The position numbers and the translations under genes are program-made. Below are positions 30,663-38,721 of a stretch of 45,815 nucleotides of DNA, in pieces. Each line of letters opens with the position of its first letter. Position 1 is the stretch's first letter. The stretch is from Inquilinus limosus (GTDB lineage Bacteria; Pseudomonadota; Alphaproteobacteria; DSM-16000; Inquilinaceae): NCBI RefSeq assembly GCF_002195995.1, contig NZ_NHON01000050.1, positions 1 through 45,815 of the forward strand. Reading direction: 5' to 3'. Below the pieces are notes generated by a model, which saw only the letters and a list, made by a program, of their open reading frames with translations, made no database searches and was not told the origin of the DNA.

Positions 30663-31849
30663 GGTGCCGGCGCCGCCCGGCTGGTCCGGAACGCCGCGTA
30701 CAGCATCGCCGCCGCCGCCAGGGTGAGGGCCGCCAGCGCGGCGGACAGCCACAGCGCCGCGGCCTCCCCCGCCTGCTCGATCACCGCGGCATAGGCGACC
30801 GGCGCCGCGGCCGAGCACAGGAATCCCGGCACCAGCAGCCGCCCGGCCACCGCGCCGTAGCGGCGCGGGTCGAACAGCACCAGGGGCAGCGTGCCGCGGG
30901 TGATGGTCAGCAGGCCGTTGCCGGCGCCGTAGAGGAAGGCGAAGGCGATCGCCGCCGTGGCGGCCCGGCCGCTCCACAGCCCCGCCAGGAAGCACAGCGG
31001 CAGCAGGGCCGATGCCGCGAGGGTCAGCGCCAGGGGCGACAGCCCGCCGCCGAACGTCACCTCCGCCAGCCGGGCGCCGGACTGGCCGATGCCGCGCAGC
31101 GTCGCGATCCACACCGCGACCGGGGCCGCCAGCCCCAGCCCGGCCAGGATGCCGATCATATGCGCCGACATGCCGGCGTTCAGGATGTTGGTCAGGGTCA
31201 CGATCAGGGCGTAGAGCGCGCCGGCGATCCAGTGCTCCCGCCGGCTGCCGGCCAGGGGCGGGGGCGCCGCCGAGGCGTCCCGCACGCGTCCGCCGTCGCG
31301 GCCGGCGGGCAGGGCCAGGTGCAGCGGGAGGGTCAGCAGGGCGAAGCCGGCATAGGCGAGGACCGCGCCGCGCCAGCCGAGGGCGCCGGCCAGGCTCTCG
31401 CCGATCGGCCAGAAGGCGGTGGAGGCCAGGCCGCCCAGCAGCGTGATCTGCGACATCGGCCGGCGCGCCTCCGCCCCGCCGATCCGGGCCAGCGCGGCGA
31501 AGGCGGCGTCGTACAGGGTGCAGCGCATCGCCAGGCCCAGCACCAGCCACGCGGCATAGTAGGAGATGGGATCGCGGGCCAGGGCGAGCCCGGTGCAGCC
31601 GAGGGCCGACAGCACCGACCCCGCCGTCATCACCGCGCGGCCGCCATGCCGGTCGATCAGCCGCCCGACCCAGGCCGAGGACAGCCCCATCACCAGGAGG
31701 GCGGCGGAGAAGCCGCCATGCACCAGCGTGGGACTCCAGCCGGTCTCGGCGATGATCCGTGGGCCGAAGCCGCCGATCAGGTAATAGGTCGTGCCCCAGC
31801 TGACCAGCTGCGCCAGGCCGAGGCACAGGACCGTGCGGCGCCGGATCAA
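30659..31849 (-). CDS. MFS transporter
   Basis: A 396-residue, twelve-helix major facilitator protein. Helix 1 is LCLGLAQLVSWGTTYYLIGGF, motif A-like SSAWVGRLIDRHGGRAVMTAGSVL follows helix 2, and the central loop is GRDGGRVRDASAAPPPLAGSRREH. The substrate is unknown. Translation starts at TTG 31849, overlapping the TGA stop of the acetyltransferase gene by the four bases TTGA, so the two are translationally coupled. It is the last gene of a DUF1127-GNAT-MFS operon and converges on the glycosyltransferase-like gene. Confidence 0.93.
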   Translation of the reverse strand: MIRRRTVLCLGLAQLVSWGTTYYLIGGFGPRIIAETGWSPTLVHGGFSAALLVMGLSSAWVGRLIDRHGGRAVMTAGSVLSALGCTGLALARDPISYYAAWLVLGLAMRCTLYDAAFAALARIGGAEARRPMSQITLLGGLASTAFWPIGESLAGALGWRGAVLAYAGFALLTLPLHLALPAGRDGGRVRDASAAPPPLAGSRREHWIAGALYALIVTLTNILNAGMSAHMIGILAGLGLAAPVAVWIATLRGIGQSGARLAEVTFGGGLSPLALTLAASALLPLCFLAGLWSGRAATAAIAFAFLYGAGNGLLTITRGTLPLVLFDPRRYGAVAGRLLVPGFLCSAAAPVAYAAVIEQAGEAAALWLSAALAALTLAAAAMLYAAFRTSRAAPAP

Positions 31850-32418
31850 GCGTCGCGGCCCGGGGCCGGCCAGGGCGCAGGCAGGGTGGTGTCGCCGGGG
31901 CCGAGCGGCCGCTGCATCAGCACGCTGTCGACCCAGCGGCCGAACTTGAAGCCGACCGACGGCAGCAGGCCGGCGCGGCGGAAGCCCATGCGCTCATGCA
32001 GCGCGATCGAGCCGGCATTGCCGCTGTCGCCGATCACCGCCACCATCTGCCGCCAGGGCCCGGCCTCGCAGCGCTCGATCAGCGCGCCGAGCAGCGCCCG
32101 GCCGACGCCGCGGCCCGCCATGCCGTCGGCGACATAGACCGAATCCTCGATGGTGTGGCGGTAGGCCGGGCGCGGCCGGTAGGCGCCGGCATAGGCGTAG
32201 CCGGCGACGCGGCCCGCGATCTCCGCCGCCAGATAGGGCAGGCCCTGGGCCAGCACCGCCGCCCGCCGCGCCGCCAGCTCCGCCACCTGCGGCGGCACCT
32301 CCTCGAAGCTGGCGAAGCCGTGCAGCACATGGTGGGCATAGATCGCCTGGATGGCCGGCAGGTCGGCCTCCGCCGTGTCACGGATGGTGATCAGGGAAGC
32401 GGGATGGCGGTCAGGCAT
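31846..32418 (-). CDS. Phosphinothricin-type GNAT N-acetyltransferase
   Basis: A 190-residue GNAT protein with the pattern of phosphinothricin/methionine-sulfoximine acetyltransferases: ITIRDTAEADLPAIQAIYAHHVLHGFASFEEVPP, YAGAYRPRPAYRHTIEDSVYVADGMAGRGVGRALLGALIERCEAGPWRQMVAVIGDSGNAGSIALHERMGFRRAGLLPSVGFKFGRWVDSVLMQRPLG. The acetyl-CoA loop is RGVGRALL. Family members acetylate phosphinothricin or methionine analogues; the natural substrate here is unknown. It overlaps the DUF1127 gene upstream by 28 bases and the MFS gene downstream by 4, suggesting modification and export of one compound. Confidence 0.92.
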   Translation of the reverse strand: MPDRHPASLITIRDTAEADLPAIQAIYAHHVLHGFASFEEVPPQVAELAARRAAVLAQGLPYLAAEIAGRVAGYAYAGAYRPRPAYRHTIEDSVYVADGMAGRGVGRALLGALIERCEAGPWRQMVAVIGDSGNAGSIALHERMGFRRAGLLPSVGFKFGRWVDSVLMQRPLGPGDTTLPAPWPAPGRDA

Positions 32419-32612
32419 GGTCGGTTCGGTCTTTCGGTCAGTGCGTCCGCGCGGCCGGGATCGGGATGTCCGCGCAGCGCCTCGCCGCGGCTGATGCCGA
32501 GATCGGCCAGGCGCCGGTCGTCGAGCCCGCGCAGGATCTCGACCTGGCGCCGGCGCGACTGCGGCGCGGCGGCGAACCAATGCAGCATCTCGGACAGCAG
32601 GGGGCAAGTCAT
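32391..32612 (-). CDS. DUF1127 small protein
   Basis: A 73-residue protein with the DUF1127 motif (about residues 20-46): SRRRQVEILRGLDDRRLADLGISRGEAL, an arginine-rich helical hairpin common in alphaproteobacteria. Some DUF1127 proteins bind RNA and influence phosphate or stress responses. The C-terminal part (HPDPGRADALTERPNRPCLTAIPLP) is encoded partly in the overlap with the acetyltransferase gene. It is the first gene of the operon, divergent from a LysR gene 96 bases away. Confidence 0.88.
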   Translation of the reverse strand: MTCPLLSEMLHWFAAAPQSRRRQVEILRGLDDRRLADLGISRGEALRGHPDPGRADALTERPNRPCLTAIPLP

Positions 32613-32708
32613 CGGACAAGGTCCTGGTGGGAACGGGCCGAGGTTGCGCTTTCGTAACGGATAAGGGAAATTTGTATATCCAATGCGGATCATAAGGAAT
32701 TCTTTGGG

Positions 32709-33623
32709 ATGCGGAGTCTCAGCCTCGACCAGTTGCGGACCTTCGCCGAGGTGGTGCGGGCCAGCAGCTTCTCCGGCGCCGCGGCGCGGCTGAACCTGAC
32801 CCAGCCCGCGGTCAGCCTGCAGATCCGCCAGCTCGAGGCGCGGCTCGGCGTCCGGCTGGTCGAGCGGGTGGGCAAGCGGGCCACGCCGACCGCGGCGGGC
32901 CGCGACCTGCTGGTCCATGCCGGGCGGATCGAGGCCGAGGTCGCGGCGGCGGTCGAGGCGATGGCGGAGCATGCCGGCGGCGCGCTCGGCCGGGTGCGGC
33001 TTGGCACCGGCGCCACCGCCTGCATCTACCTGCTGCCGCCGGTGCTGCGGGCGCTGCGCCGCCGCCTGCCGTCGCTGGAGATCGTGGTCTCCACCGGCAA
33101 CGCCGTCGACGTCCTGCGCCTGGTGGAGGAGAACGCGCTCGACCTCGGCCTCGTCGCCCTGCCGGCCTCGGGCCGGGCCTTCGCGGTGACGCCGCTGATG
33201 GAGGAGGCGTTCGTCGCCGTGGCCCCGGCCGAGACGGACGACCTGCCGCCGGCGGTGACGCCGGCGGCGCTGGCCGGCCGGCCGGTGGTGCTGTACGAGC
33301 CGGGCGGCCAGACCCGGCGCATCGTCGACGACTGGTTCGCCCGCGCCGGGATCAGCCTGAAGCCGGTGATGGAGCTGGGCAGCGTCGAGGCGATCAAGGA
33401 GCTGGTCGGCGCCGGCCTGGGTTGCGCCATCCTGCCGGCCATGTCGGTGCAGCAGGCGCCGGGCCTGGCCGTGCATCCGCTGTCGCCGCAGCTCACCCGC
33501 CAGCTCGGCCTGGTGCTGCGCCGCGACAAGCCGCTGACCCGCGGCCTGCGCGAGACCATCGCGGCGCTGCGCCAGGCGACGCTGGGCCAGGCGACTCTGG
33601 GGCAGGGGGCGCTGGATCGTTGA
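32709..33623 (+). CDS. LysR-family regulator, divergent from the DUF1127-GNAT-MFS operon
   Basis: A 304-residue LysR protein: LSLDQLRTFAEVVRASSFSGAAARLNLTQPAVSLQIRQLEARLGVRLVERVGKRATPTAAGRDLLVHA forms the helix-turn-helix and linker helix. The effector domain has ALGRVRLGTGATACIYLLPPVLRALRRRLPSLEIVVSTGN and VEAIKELVGAGLGCAILPAMSV. The intergenic region holds ATCC-aatgc-GGAT (about 32680-32692), a small dyad that may be its site. The C-terminus repeats QATLGQ twice. It is the probable regulator of the divergent acetyltransferase/exporter operon. Confidence 0.94.
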   Translation: MRSLSLDQLRTFAEVVRASSFSGAAARLNLTQPAVSLQIRQLEARLGVRLVERVGKRATPTAAGRDLLVHAGRIEAEVAAAVEAMAEHAGGALGRVRLGTGATACIYLLPPVLRALRRRLPSLEIVVSTGNAVDVLRLVEENALDLGLVALPASGRAFAVTPLMEEAFVAVAPAETDDLPPAVTPAALAGRPVVLYEPGGQTRRIVDDWFARAGISLKPVMELGSVEAIKELVGAGLGCAILPAMSVQQAPGLAVHPLSPQLTRQLGLVLRRDKPLTRGLRETIAALRQATLGQATLGQGALDR

Positions 33624-33655
33624 CCCCGCGCCTCGCCTCGTAGACCTTGCGCCGG

Positions 33656-34570
33656 ATGGATATGCCCGGCGCCATGATCGTCTTCGCCCAGGTCGTCGAC
33701 AGCCGCAGCTTCTCGGCCGCGGCGGCGCGGCTGGGCCTGTCGAAATCCGCGGTCAGCAAGCAGATCGCCAAGCTGGAGGACCGGCTGGGCGCCCGCCTGC
33801 TGAACCGCACCACCCGCACCCTCAGCCCGACCGATGCCGGGCAGGATTTCTACGAGCGCTGCCTGCGCGTCGCCCGCGAGGTGGAGGAGGCGGAGCGGGC
33901 GATCACCCATCTCTCGGCCGAGCCGCGCGGCCTCTTGCGTCTGAACGCGCCGGCCAGCTTCGGCCGCGAGTACCTGGCGCCGCTGGTGCCGGAGATGCTG
34001 GCGCGCTGGCCCGAGCTGCGGATCGAGGTGCTGTTCGAGGACCGCTTCGTCGATGTCGTGGCCGAGGGCTTCGACCTGGTGATCCGCATCACCCGGCTGC
34101 AGGATTCCAGCCTGGTGGCCCGGCGCATCGCCTCCTGCCGGCGGCTGCTCTGCGCCGCGCCGTCCTATCTCGAGCGCCGCGGCGTGCCGCGCAGCCCGGC
34201 CGACCTGCTGCAGCATGACTGCATGCTGTACAGCTACGCCACCGACCAGAACGAGTGGGAGTTCGTCGGCCCCGACGGCCGGCTGGAGACGGTGCGGGTC
34301 GACGGAAGGCTGCGCGCCAACAACGCCGAGGTGACGCTGGCGGCGCTGCGGGCCGGCGCCGGGCTGGCGCTGTCGCCGGATTTCATCGTCGGCCCCGACA
34401 TCGCCGCCGGGCGGCTGGTGCCGCTGCTGACCGGATACGAGAACCCGTTCGGCGCGATCTACGCCGTCTGGCCGCACAACCGCAACCTGGCGCCCAAGGT
34501 GCGGGCGGTGGTGGACTTCCTGGTCGAGCGCTTCGCCGCCGAGCCGATCTGGGAGCGGGCCGGCTTCTAG
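33656..34570 (+). CDS. LysR-family regulator (CrgA/AaeR-like)
   Basis: A 304-residue LysR protein of the large group that regulates single transporter or oxidoreductase genes. The helix-turn-helix is MIVFAQVVDSRSFSAAAARLGLSKSAVSKQIAKLEDRLGARLLNRTTRTLSPTDAG. The linker EVEEAERAITHLSAEPRGLLRLNAPASFGREYLAPLVPEML is typical of the group, and NNAEVTLAALRAGAGLALSPDFIVGPDIAAGRLVPLL lies in the effector domain. Possible starts are TTG 33647, ATG 33656 and ATG 33662. It runs in the same direction as the preceding LysR gene (32-base gap) and converges on the DHA2 exporter. Confidence 0.94.
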   Translation: MDMPGAMIVFAQVVDSRSFSAAAARLGLSKSAVSKQIAKLEDRLGARLLNRTTRTLSPTDAGQDFYERCLRVAREVEEAERAITHLSAEPRGLLRLNAPASFGREYLAPLVPEMLARWPELRIEVLFEDRFVDVVAEGFDLVIRITRLQDSSLVARRIASCRRLLCAAPSYLERRGVPRSPADLLQHDCMLYSYATDQNEWEFVGPDGRLETVRVDGRLRANNAEVTLAALRAGAGLALSPDFIVGPDIAAGRLVPLLTGYENPFGAIYAVWPHNRNLAPKVRAVVDFLVERFAAEPIWERAGF

Positions 34571-34589
34571 GAGTGTCAGGAGTTCTTTT

Positions 34590-34729
34590 GCGTTGCCTCT
34601 CCCGCCTGGCGGGAGAGGTCGGACGTCCGCAGGACGGCCGGGTGAGGGCTGGCCCAGGCCTCGACAAAGGGCCCTCACCCGGAGCCGCTTCGCGTCTCCG
34701 ACCTCTCCCGCAAGCGGGAGAGGCAACGC
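34590..34729. repeat. Family C palindromic repeat, copy C1
   Basis: A 140-base element with ends GCGTTGCCTCTCCCGC and GCGGGAGAGGCAACGC. Each end also folds on itself (CCTCTCCCGC-ctg-GCGGGAGAGG and CCTCTCCCGC-aa-GCGGGAGAGG). It fills the gap between the convergent LysR and DHA2 genes, where it could stop transcription from both sides. Confidence 0.92.
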
Positions 34730-34735
34730 GTGAGT

Positions 34736-36211
34736 TTAACCCGCCCCGCCCTCGACATTGCCATGGGTCTGGCTGCGCAGCGGCCGGTGCTCGACCCGCA
34801 GATAGATCAGCAGGCTGAGGGCGAACACCGCCGCCACCGCCGCGAACAGCACGGCGAAGGCCAGGGCGATGTCGCCACGCTCGGCCTCGCCCAGCGGCCG
34901 GCGCACCAGGTCCTCCAGCCCCGAGACCGAGGCGACCGACGGGCTCCAGGCCACGATCAGCCCCAGCACCAGGGCCGACCCGGCGGCGACCAGGATGGCG
35001 CCGCCGAGGGCGCGGGAGAAGGCGACGGCGCCAGTCACGGCGCCGAGGTCGCGCGCCGCCACGGCGTTCTGCGCCGCCACCATGCTGGCCGGGAAGATCG
35101 GGCCGACGCCGAGGCCGATGGCCGTCAGCAGGGCGGTGGCGGCCAGCGGCGTGGCGTGCGTGGCCGTCGCCGCCAGCACCAGCGCCGCCACGATCGCCAC
35201 CGGCAGGCCGATCACCGGCGGCCGGCGATAGCTGCCGGTGCGGGTGATGGAACGGCCGGACAGCGAGGCGGTGATGGTGGTCGAGATCATCAGCGGGATC
35301 ATCAGCAGCCCGGCCTCACCGGTGCTGACCTGCAGCGCCACCTGCAGATAGGTCGGCGCCAGCACCGCCAGCACCAGGTAGCCACCGAAGGCGAGGAAGA
35401 CCGACAGCAGCACCGGCCCGACCACGGCATCGCCGAGGAAGCGGGGCGGCAGGATCGGCTCGTCCACCCGGCTCTGGCGGCGGAAGAACAGCCAGCCGCC
35501 GAGCCCGGCCGTCGCCACGGTGGCGACCACCGGCGCCGAGGCCCAGGGATAGGCCGTGCCGCCCCAGGACAGGCCGAGCAGCAGGGCGACGGTGCCGAGG
35601 GTGAGGAGGGCGATCGAGACGACATCGATCCGCGCCTTGACCCGCGGCACCGGCAGCTTGCGCAGCGCCCGGTCGACGATGCCGAGCGCCAGCAGGCCCA
35701 GCGGCAGGTTGATCCAGAAGATCCAGGGCCAGCCGACATACTGGGTGAGGACGCCGCCCAGGGTCGGGCCGATCAGGGCGGAGCCGGCCCAGACCGTGGC
35801 GAAATAGGCGGCGTAGCGGCCGCGCTCCCGCGGTGCCACGACATCGGCGATCACCGTCTGGGCCAGGGTCAGCAAGCCGCCGCCCAGCCCCTGCAGGGCG
35901 CGGGAGGCGATCAGCATGGTCATCGAGGTGGACAGGGCGCACAGCGCCGAGGCGGCGAGGAACACCACCAGGCAGCCCAGCAGCATCAGCCGGCGGCCGT
36001 ACAGGTCGCTGAGCTTGCCGAGGATCGGCGTGGCGCAGGTCGAGGTCAGCAGATAGGCGGTGACGACCCAGGAGATCAGCTCGAAATCGCCCAGCTCGCG
36101 CCCGATCGAGGGCAGGGCGGTGGCGACGATGGTCTGGTCCAGCGCCGACAGGAACAGCGCCAGCAGGGCGCCGAGCACGATGGTGTGGGTCTCGGACGGG
36201 GTCAGGTTCAT
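34736..36211 (-). CDS. DHA2-family (EmrB/QacA-type) MFS exporter
   Basis: A 491-residue protein with fourteen predicted helices. The DHA2 motif ALFLSALDQTIVATALPSIGREL forms helix 1, LGKLSDLYGRRLMLLGCLVVFL is motif A, and GLGGGLLTLAQTVIADVVAPRERGRYAAYFATVWAGSALIGPTLGGVLTQYVGWPWIFWINLPLG covers motifs B and C. The substrate is probably a toxic organic compound or drug. No EmrA-type membrane-fusion gene is adjacent, so it probably acts alone. ATG 36211 is followed directly by the MNLTPSETHT polar start. It converges on a LysR gene but is not divergent from any regulator. Confidence 0.95.
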   Translation of the reverse strand: MNLTPSETHTIVLGALLALFLSALDQTIVATALPSIGRELGDFELISWVVTAYLLTSTCATPILGKLSDLYGRRLMLLGCLVVFLAASALCALSTSMTMLIASRALQGLGGGLLTLAQTVIADVVAPRERGRYAAYFATVWAGSALIGPTLGGVLTQYVGWPWIFWINLPLGLLALGIVDRALRKLPVPRVKARIDVVSIALLTLGTVALLLGLSWGGTAYPWASAPVVATVATAGLGGWLFFRRQSRVDEPILPPRFLGDAVVGPVLLSVFLAFGGYLVLAVLAPTYLQVALQVSTGEAGLLMIPLMISTTITASLSGRSITRTGSYRRPPVIGLPVAIVAALVLAATATHATPLAATALLTAIGLGVGPIFPASMVAAQNAVAARDLGAVTGAVAFSRALGGAILVAAGSALVLGLIVAWSPSVASVSGLEDLVRRPLGEAERGDIALAFAVLFAAVAAVFALSLLIYLRVEHRPLRSQTHGNVEGGAG

Positions 36212-36333
36212 TTCTTTGCCGCTTCCTCCCGCCCCGCGCGAGTCGGGGCGGCCCATCCTAGCGGCTCGGCGGGGCGGGGAGGGCGGCGATTGGCCTGCAG
36301 CTGCGTTGCGGATGGGCCGGCGCCGCCCCTTCA

Positions 36334-36351
36334 CCTCTCCTCAGGGAGAGG
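36334..36351. repeat. Short hairpin related to family C
   Basis: CCTCTCC-tcag-GGAGAGG resembles the terminal hairpin of family C. It lies 20 bases before B3, in the DHA2/histidine-kinase gap, and may be a remnant of a C element. Confidence 0.5.
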
Positions 36352-36370
36352 GGCGGGGGCCATCCCCTCG

Positions 36371-36460
36371 CCGTCATTGCGAGGAGGCGAAGCCGACGAA
36401 GCAATCCAGGGGCCGGTGCGCACCGGCCCCTGGATTGCTTCGCTGCGCTCGCAATGACGG
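36371..36460. repeat. Family B palindromic repeat, copy B3
   Basis: A 90-base element with ends CCGTCATTGCGAG and CTCGCAATGACGG and core GAAGCAATCCAGGGGCCGG / CCGGCCCCTGGATTGCTTC. It is almost identical to B2 (27106-27194), including the right flank (GGGAATTCCGAA). Confidence 0.93.
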
Positions 36461-36494
36461 TGTAGGGAATTCCGAAGGCGCCGCTCCGAACGCC

Positions 36495-37781
36495 TCACCC
36501 CACCGCCACATCCTTCGCCGGCAGGGTCACGGTCTGGATCAGGCCGCCGTCGGGACGGTTGGCGATCTCGATCCGGCCGCCGCTGCGGTCGACGATCTCC
36601 TTGGCGATGGCCAGGCCCAGCCCGGCGCCCGGCACCGTCTGGCGCCGCGCCGGGTCGACCCGGAAGAACGGCTCGAACACCTGCGCCAGCAGGTCGGGCG
36701 GGATGCCGGGGCCGTTGTCGGTGATGACGATGCGGGCCTCGCCGCCATCCCCGACCTGGACCACGTCCAGCGCCACCTCGGCCCCGCGGCCATGGGTGGC
36801 GGCGTTGATCACCAGGTTGCGCAGCGCCCGCTTCAGCGCCAACGGCCCGGCCTTGACCGACACCGGGTCGGCCCACAGCAGCGTCACCGGCAGCGACTGC
36901 TCGGCCAGCTCGGTGCAGACGGTCTCGACCAGCTTGTCCAGGCGCAGTGGCTCGGCATCGCCGCCCTCGACCTCCTCGCGCACCAGCCGGATGGCGCTGT
37001 CGGCGATGCGGTCCAGCTCGTCCAGGTCGCGCAGCCAGGCGTCGCGATCCTCCTCCGGCAGGAACTCGGCGCGCAGCCGCATCCGGGTCATCGGCGTGCG
37101 CAGGTCGTGGCCGGCGGCGGCGACCAGGCGCATCCGGCTTTCCATCGCCGCCCGCAGGCGGCTGGACAGGCGGTTCAGGGCCCGGGCGGTGGTCTTCATC
37201 TCGGCCGTGCCGGTCTCCGGCAGCTCCGGCAGCGCGCCGTCCGGCCCGATCCGGCCGATCGTGCCCTCCAGCAGGGCCAGCGGCCGGACCACCCGGTCGG
37301 CGGCCAGCGCGGCGATGCCGATCGCCCCCAGCACTAGCAGCAGCATCCAGCCGGCGAAGGCCAGCGGCACGCCCTGCGGCACCGGCAGGTCCGGCATCGG
37401 CAGCCACAGCCAGCGTTCGGGATCGATCTTCACCGACAGGGTCGACGGCGCGTCGCGGCCCGGCCGCGTCACCATCAGCGGCAGGCTGGGGCCGGTGGCG
37501 TTCATGGCGTCGCCCAGCAGCGCGGTACCGCGCATGTCCGGCGTGCCGGGCGCCGGGGTCGGGCTCAGCTGGAAGTCCGCGGCCCGCCCGGGGTCGCCGA
37601 CCGGCCCGATGCCGTTCTCGACCAGGTCGGCGATCAGCCGGATCTGGCGGGCGAAGGGCTCGACCGTGCGGGCCGGCGACGGCTCGCGCAGCAGCAGCAG
37701 GGCGACGAAGCTGGCGATGCCGACCACGGCGATGATGGCGACCGCCAGCAGCAGGATGATGCGCGCGCGCAGCGTGTTCAC
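36495..37781 (-). CDS. Sensor histidine kinase (EnvZ-like)
   Basis: A 428-residue kinase. Membrane helices at about 9-31 and 140-163 enclose a periplasmic sensor of about 105 residues. Then come a HAMP domain (DRVVRPLALLEGTIGRIG), the phosphoacceptor His225 in AAAGHDLRTPMTRMRLRAEF, the N-box LKRALRNLVINAATHG, the G1 box VITDNGPGIPPD and the G2 box GAGLGLAIAKEIVDRSGG. The HDLRTPMTR H-box is typical of EnvZ-type kinases. The GTG start at 37781 overlaps the response-regulator stop by GTGA. The signal may be an envelope or efflux substrate, since the pair is divergent from a Spy-like protein and an RND pump. Confidence 0.95.
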   Translation of the reverse strand: MNTLRARIILLLAVAIIAVVGIASFVALLLLREPSPARTVEPFARQIRLIADLVENGIGPVGDPGRAADFQLSPTPAPGTPDMRGTALLGDAMNATGPSLPLMVTRPGRDAPSTLSVKIDPERWLWLPMPDLPVPQGVPLAFAGWMLLLVLGAIGIAALAADRVVRPLALLEGTIGRIGPDGALPELPETGTAEMKTTARALNRLSSRLRAAMESRMRLVAAAGHDLRTPMTRMRLRAEFLPEEDRDAWLRDLDELDRIADSAIRLVREEVEGGDAEPLRLDKLVETVCTELAEQSLPVTLLWADPVSVKAGPLALKRALRNLVINAATHGRGAEVALDVVQVGDGGEARIVITDNGPGIPPDLLAQVFEPFFRVDPARRQTVPGAGLGLAIAKEIVDRSGGRIEIANRPDGGLIQTVTLPAKDVAVG

Positions 37782-38506
37782 GCCGGGTCCCTCGACTGGT
37801 CGACCGCGACCGCCAGCTGGTAGCCGCCGTTGCGCACCGTCTTGAAGATCTGGAACCGCCCGCCGTCGCCCAGCTTGCGGCGCAGCCGGCTGACCAGCAC
37901 GTCGATCGACCGGTCCAGCGGCTCCGCCTCGCGCCCCTGGGTCAGGTCCAGCAGCTGGTCGCGCGACAGCACCCGGCCGGGCCGTTCCAGGAAGGCGAGC
38001 AGCAGCTCGAACTCGGCGCCGGTCAGGATCACCTCCTCGCCGGCATCGTCGACGATGCGGCGGGTGGCGGGGTCGGCGACGAATCCGGCGAAGCGGTAAT
38101 GGCCCAGCGCCGGCGCCTCGTCCGGCATGGCGGCGCCCGTCCGCCGCAGCACGGCGCGGATCCGCGCCACCAGCTCGCGCGGGTTGAACGGCTTGCCGAG
38201 ATAATCGTCGGCGCCGATCTCGAGGCCGATGATGCGGTCGACATCCTCCTTCAGCGCGGTCAGCAGGATCACCGGCAGATGCGGCTTGCGGCGGCTCAGC
38301 TCGCGGCAAATCTCGAGGCCGGAGCCGTCCGGCAGCATGACGTCGAGCACCAGCAGGTCGATCCGGCCGGCCGCCAGCCGTTCCTCGCATTCGCGCCGGT
38401 CGGCCGCCAGGGTGACCCGGAAGTTCTGGCCGTCGAGATAGCGGCCCAGCAGACGACGGATCTCGGGATCGTCGTCCACGACAAGGATATGGGGAGAAGT
38501 CTGCAT
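37778..38506 (-). CDS. OmpR-family response regulator
   Basis: A 242-residue regulator with a receiver domain (HILVVDDDPEIRRLL; phosphoacceptor Asp55 in LLVLDVMLPDGSG; ILLTALKED; Lys in DDYLGKPFNPREL) and a C-terminal winged-helix domain (EEVILTGAEFELLLAFLERPGRVLSRDQLLDL ... DRSIDVLVSRLRRKLGDGGRFQIFKTVRNGGYQL). ATG 38506 places the receiver at the usual distance; ATG 38536 would add ten residues. It is the partner of the downstream kinase and the likely activator of the divergent Spy-like/RND operon. Confidence 0.95.
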   Translation of the reverse strand: MQTSPHILVVDDDPEIRRLLGRYLDGQNFRVTLAADRRECEERLAAGRIDLLVLDVMLPDGSGLEICRELSRRKPHLPVILLTALKEDVDRIIGLEIGADDYLGKPFNPRELVARIRAVLRRTGAAMPDEAPALGHYRFAGFVADPATRRIVDDAGEEVILTGAEFELLLAFLERPGRVLSRDQLLDLTQGREAEPLDRSIDVLVSRLRRKLGDGGRFQIFKTVRNGGYQLAVAVDQSRDPA

Positions 38507-38603
38507 CAGTCGGGCAATCGTCAAAGCAGTTGTCATGATCTTTACGGCGCCGAGGACGGGCGGCGATGGGTTTTGTGCAACGGAGTATTGCCGGCGGCCG
38601 GCT

Positions 38604-38619
38604 GGCAACGTTGGGCAAC
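38604..38619. promoter_or_regulatory. Tandem direct repeat, candidate response-regulator site
   Basis: GGCAAC-gttg-GGCAAC gives two half-sites with a 10-base period, the spacing used by OmpR-type dimers. Further GCAAC copies lie at 38646 and 38701, each preceded by GTTCACA nearby. The region separates the regulator gene from the Spy-like gene. Confidence 0.5.
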
Positions 38620-38721
38620 CAATTTCCTCTGGCGGTTCACATTCGGCAACGGGCGGACGAAGGGCGGAAACACGGCGGTCCTAGCTTCGCCTCGTTCACA
38701 GCAACAGGAGCGAGGCTATCG

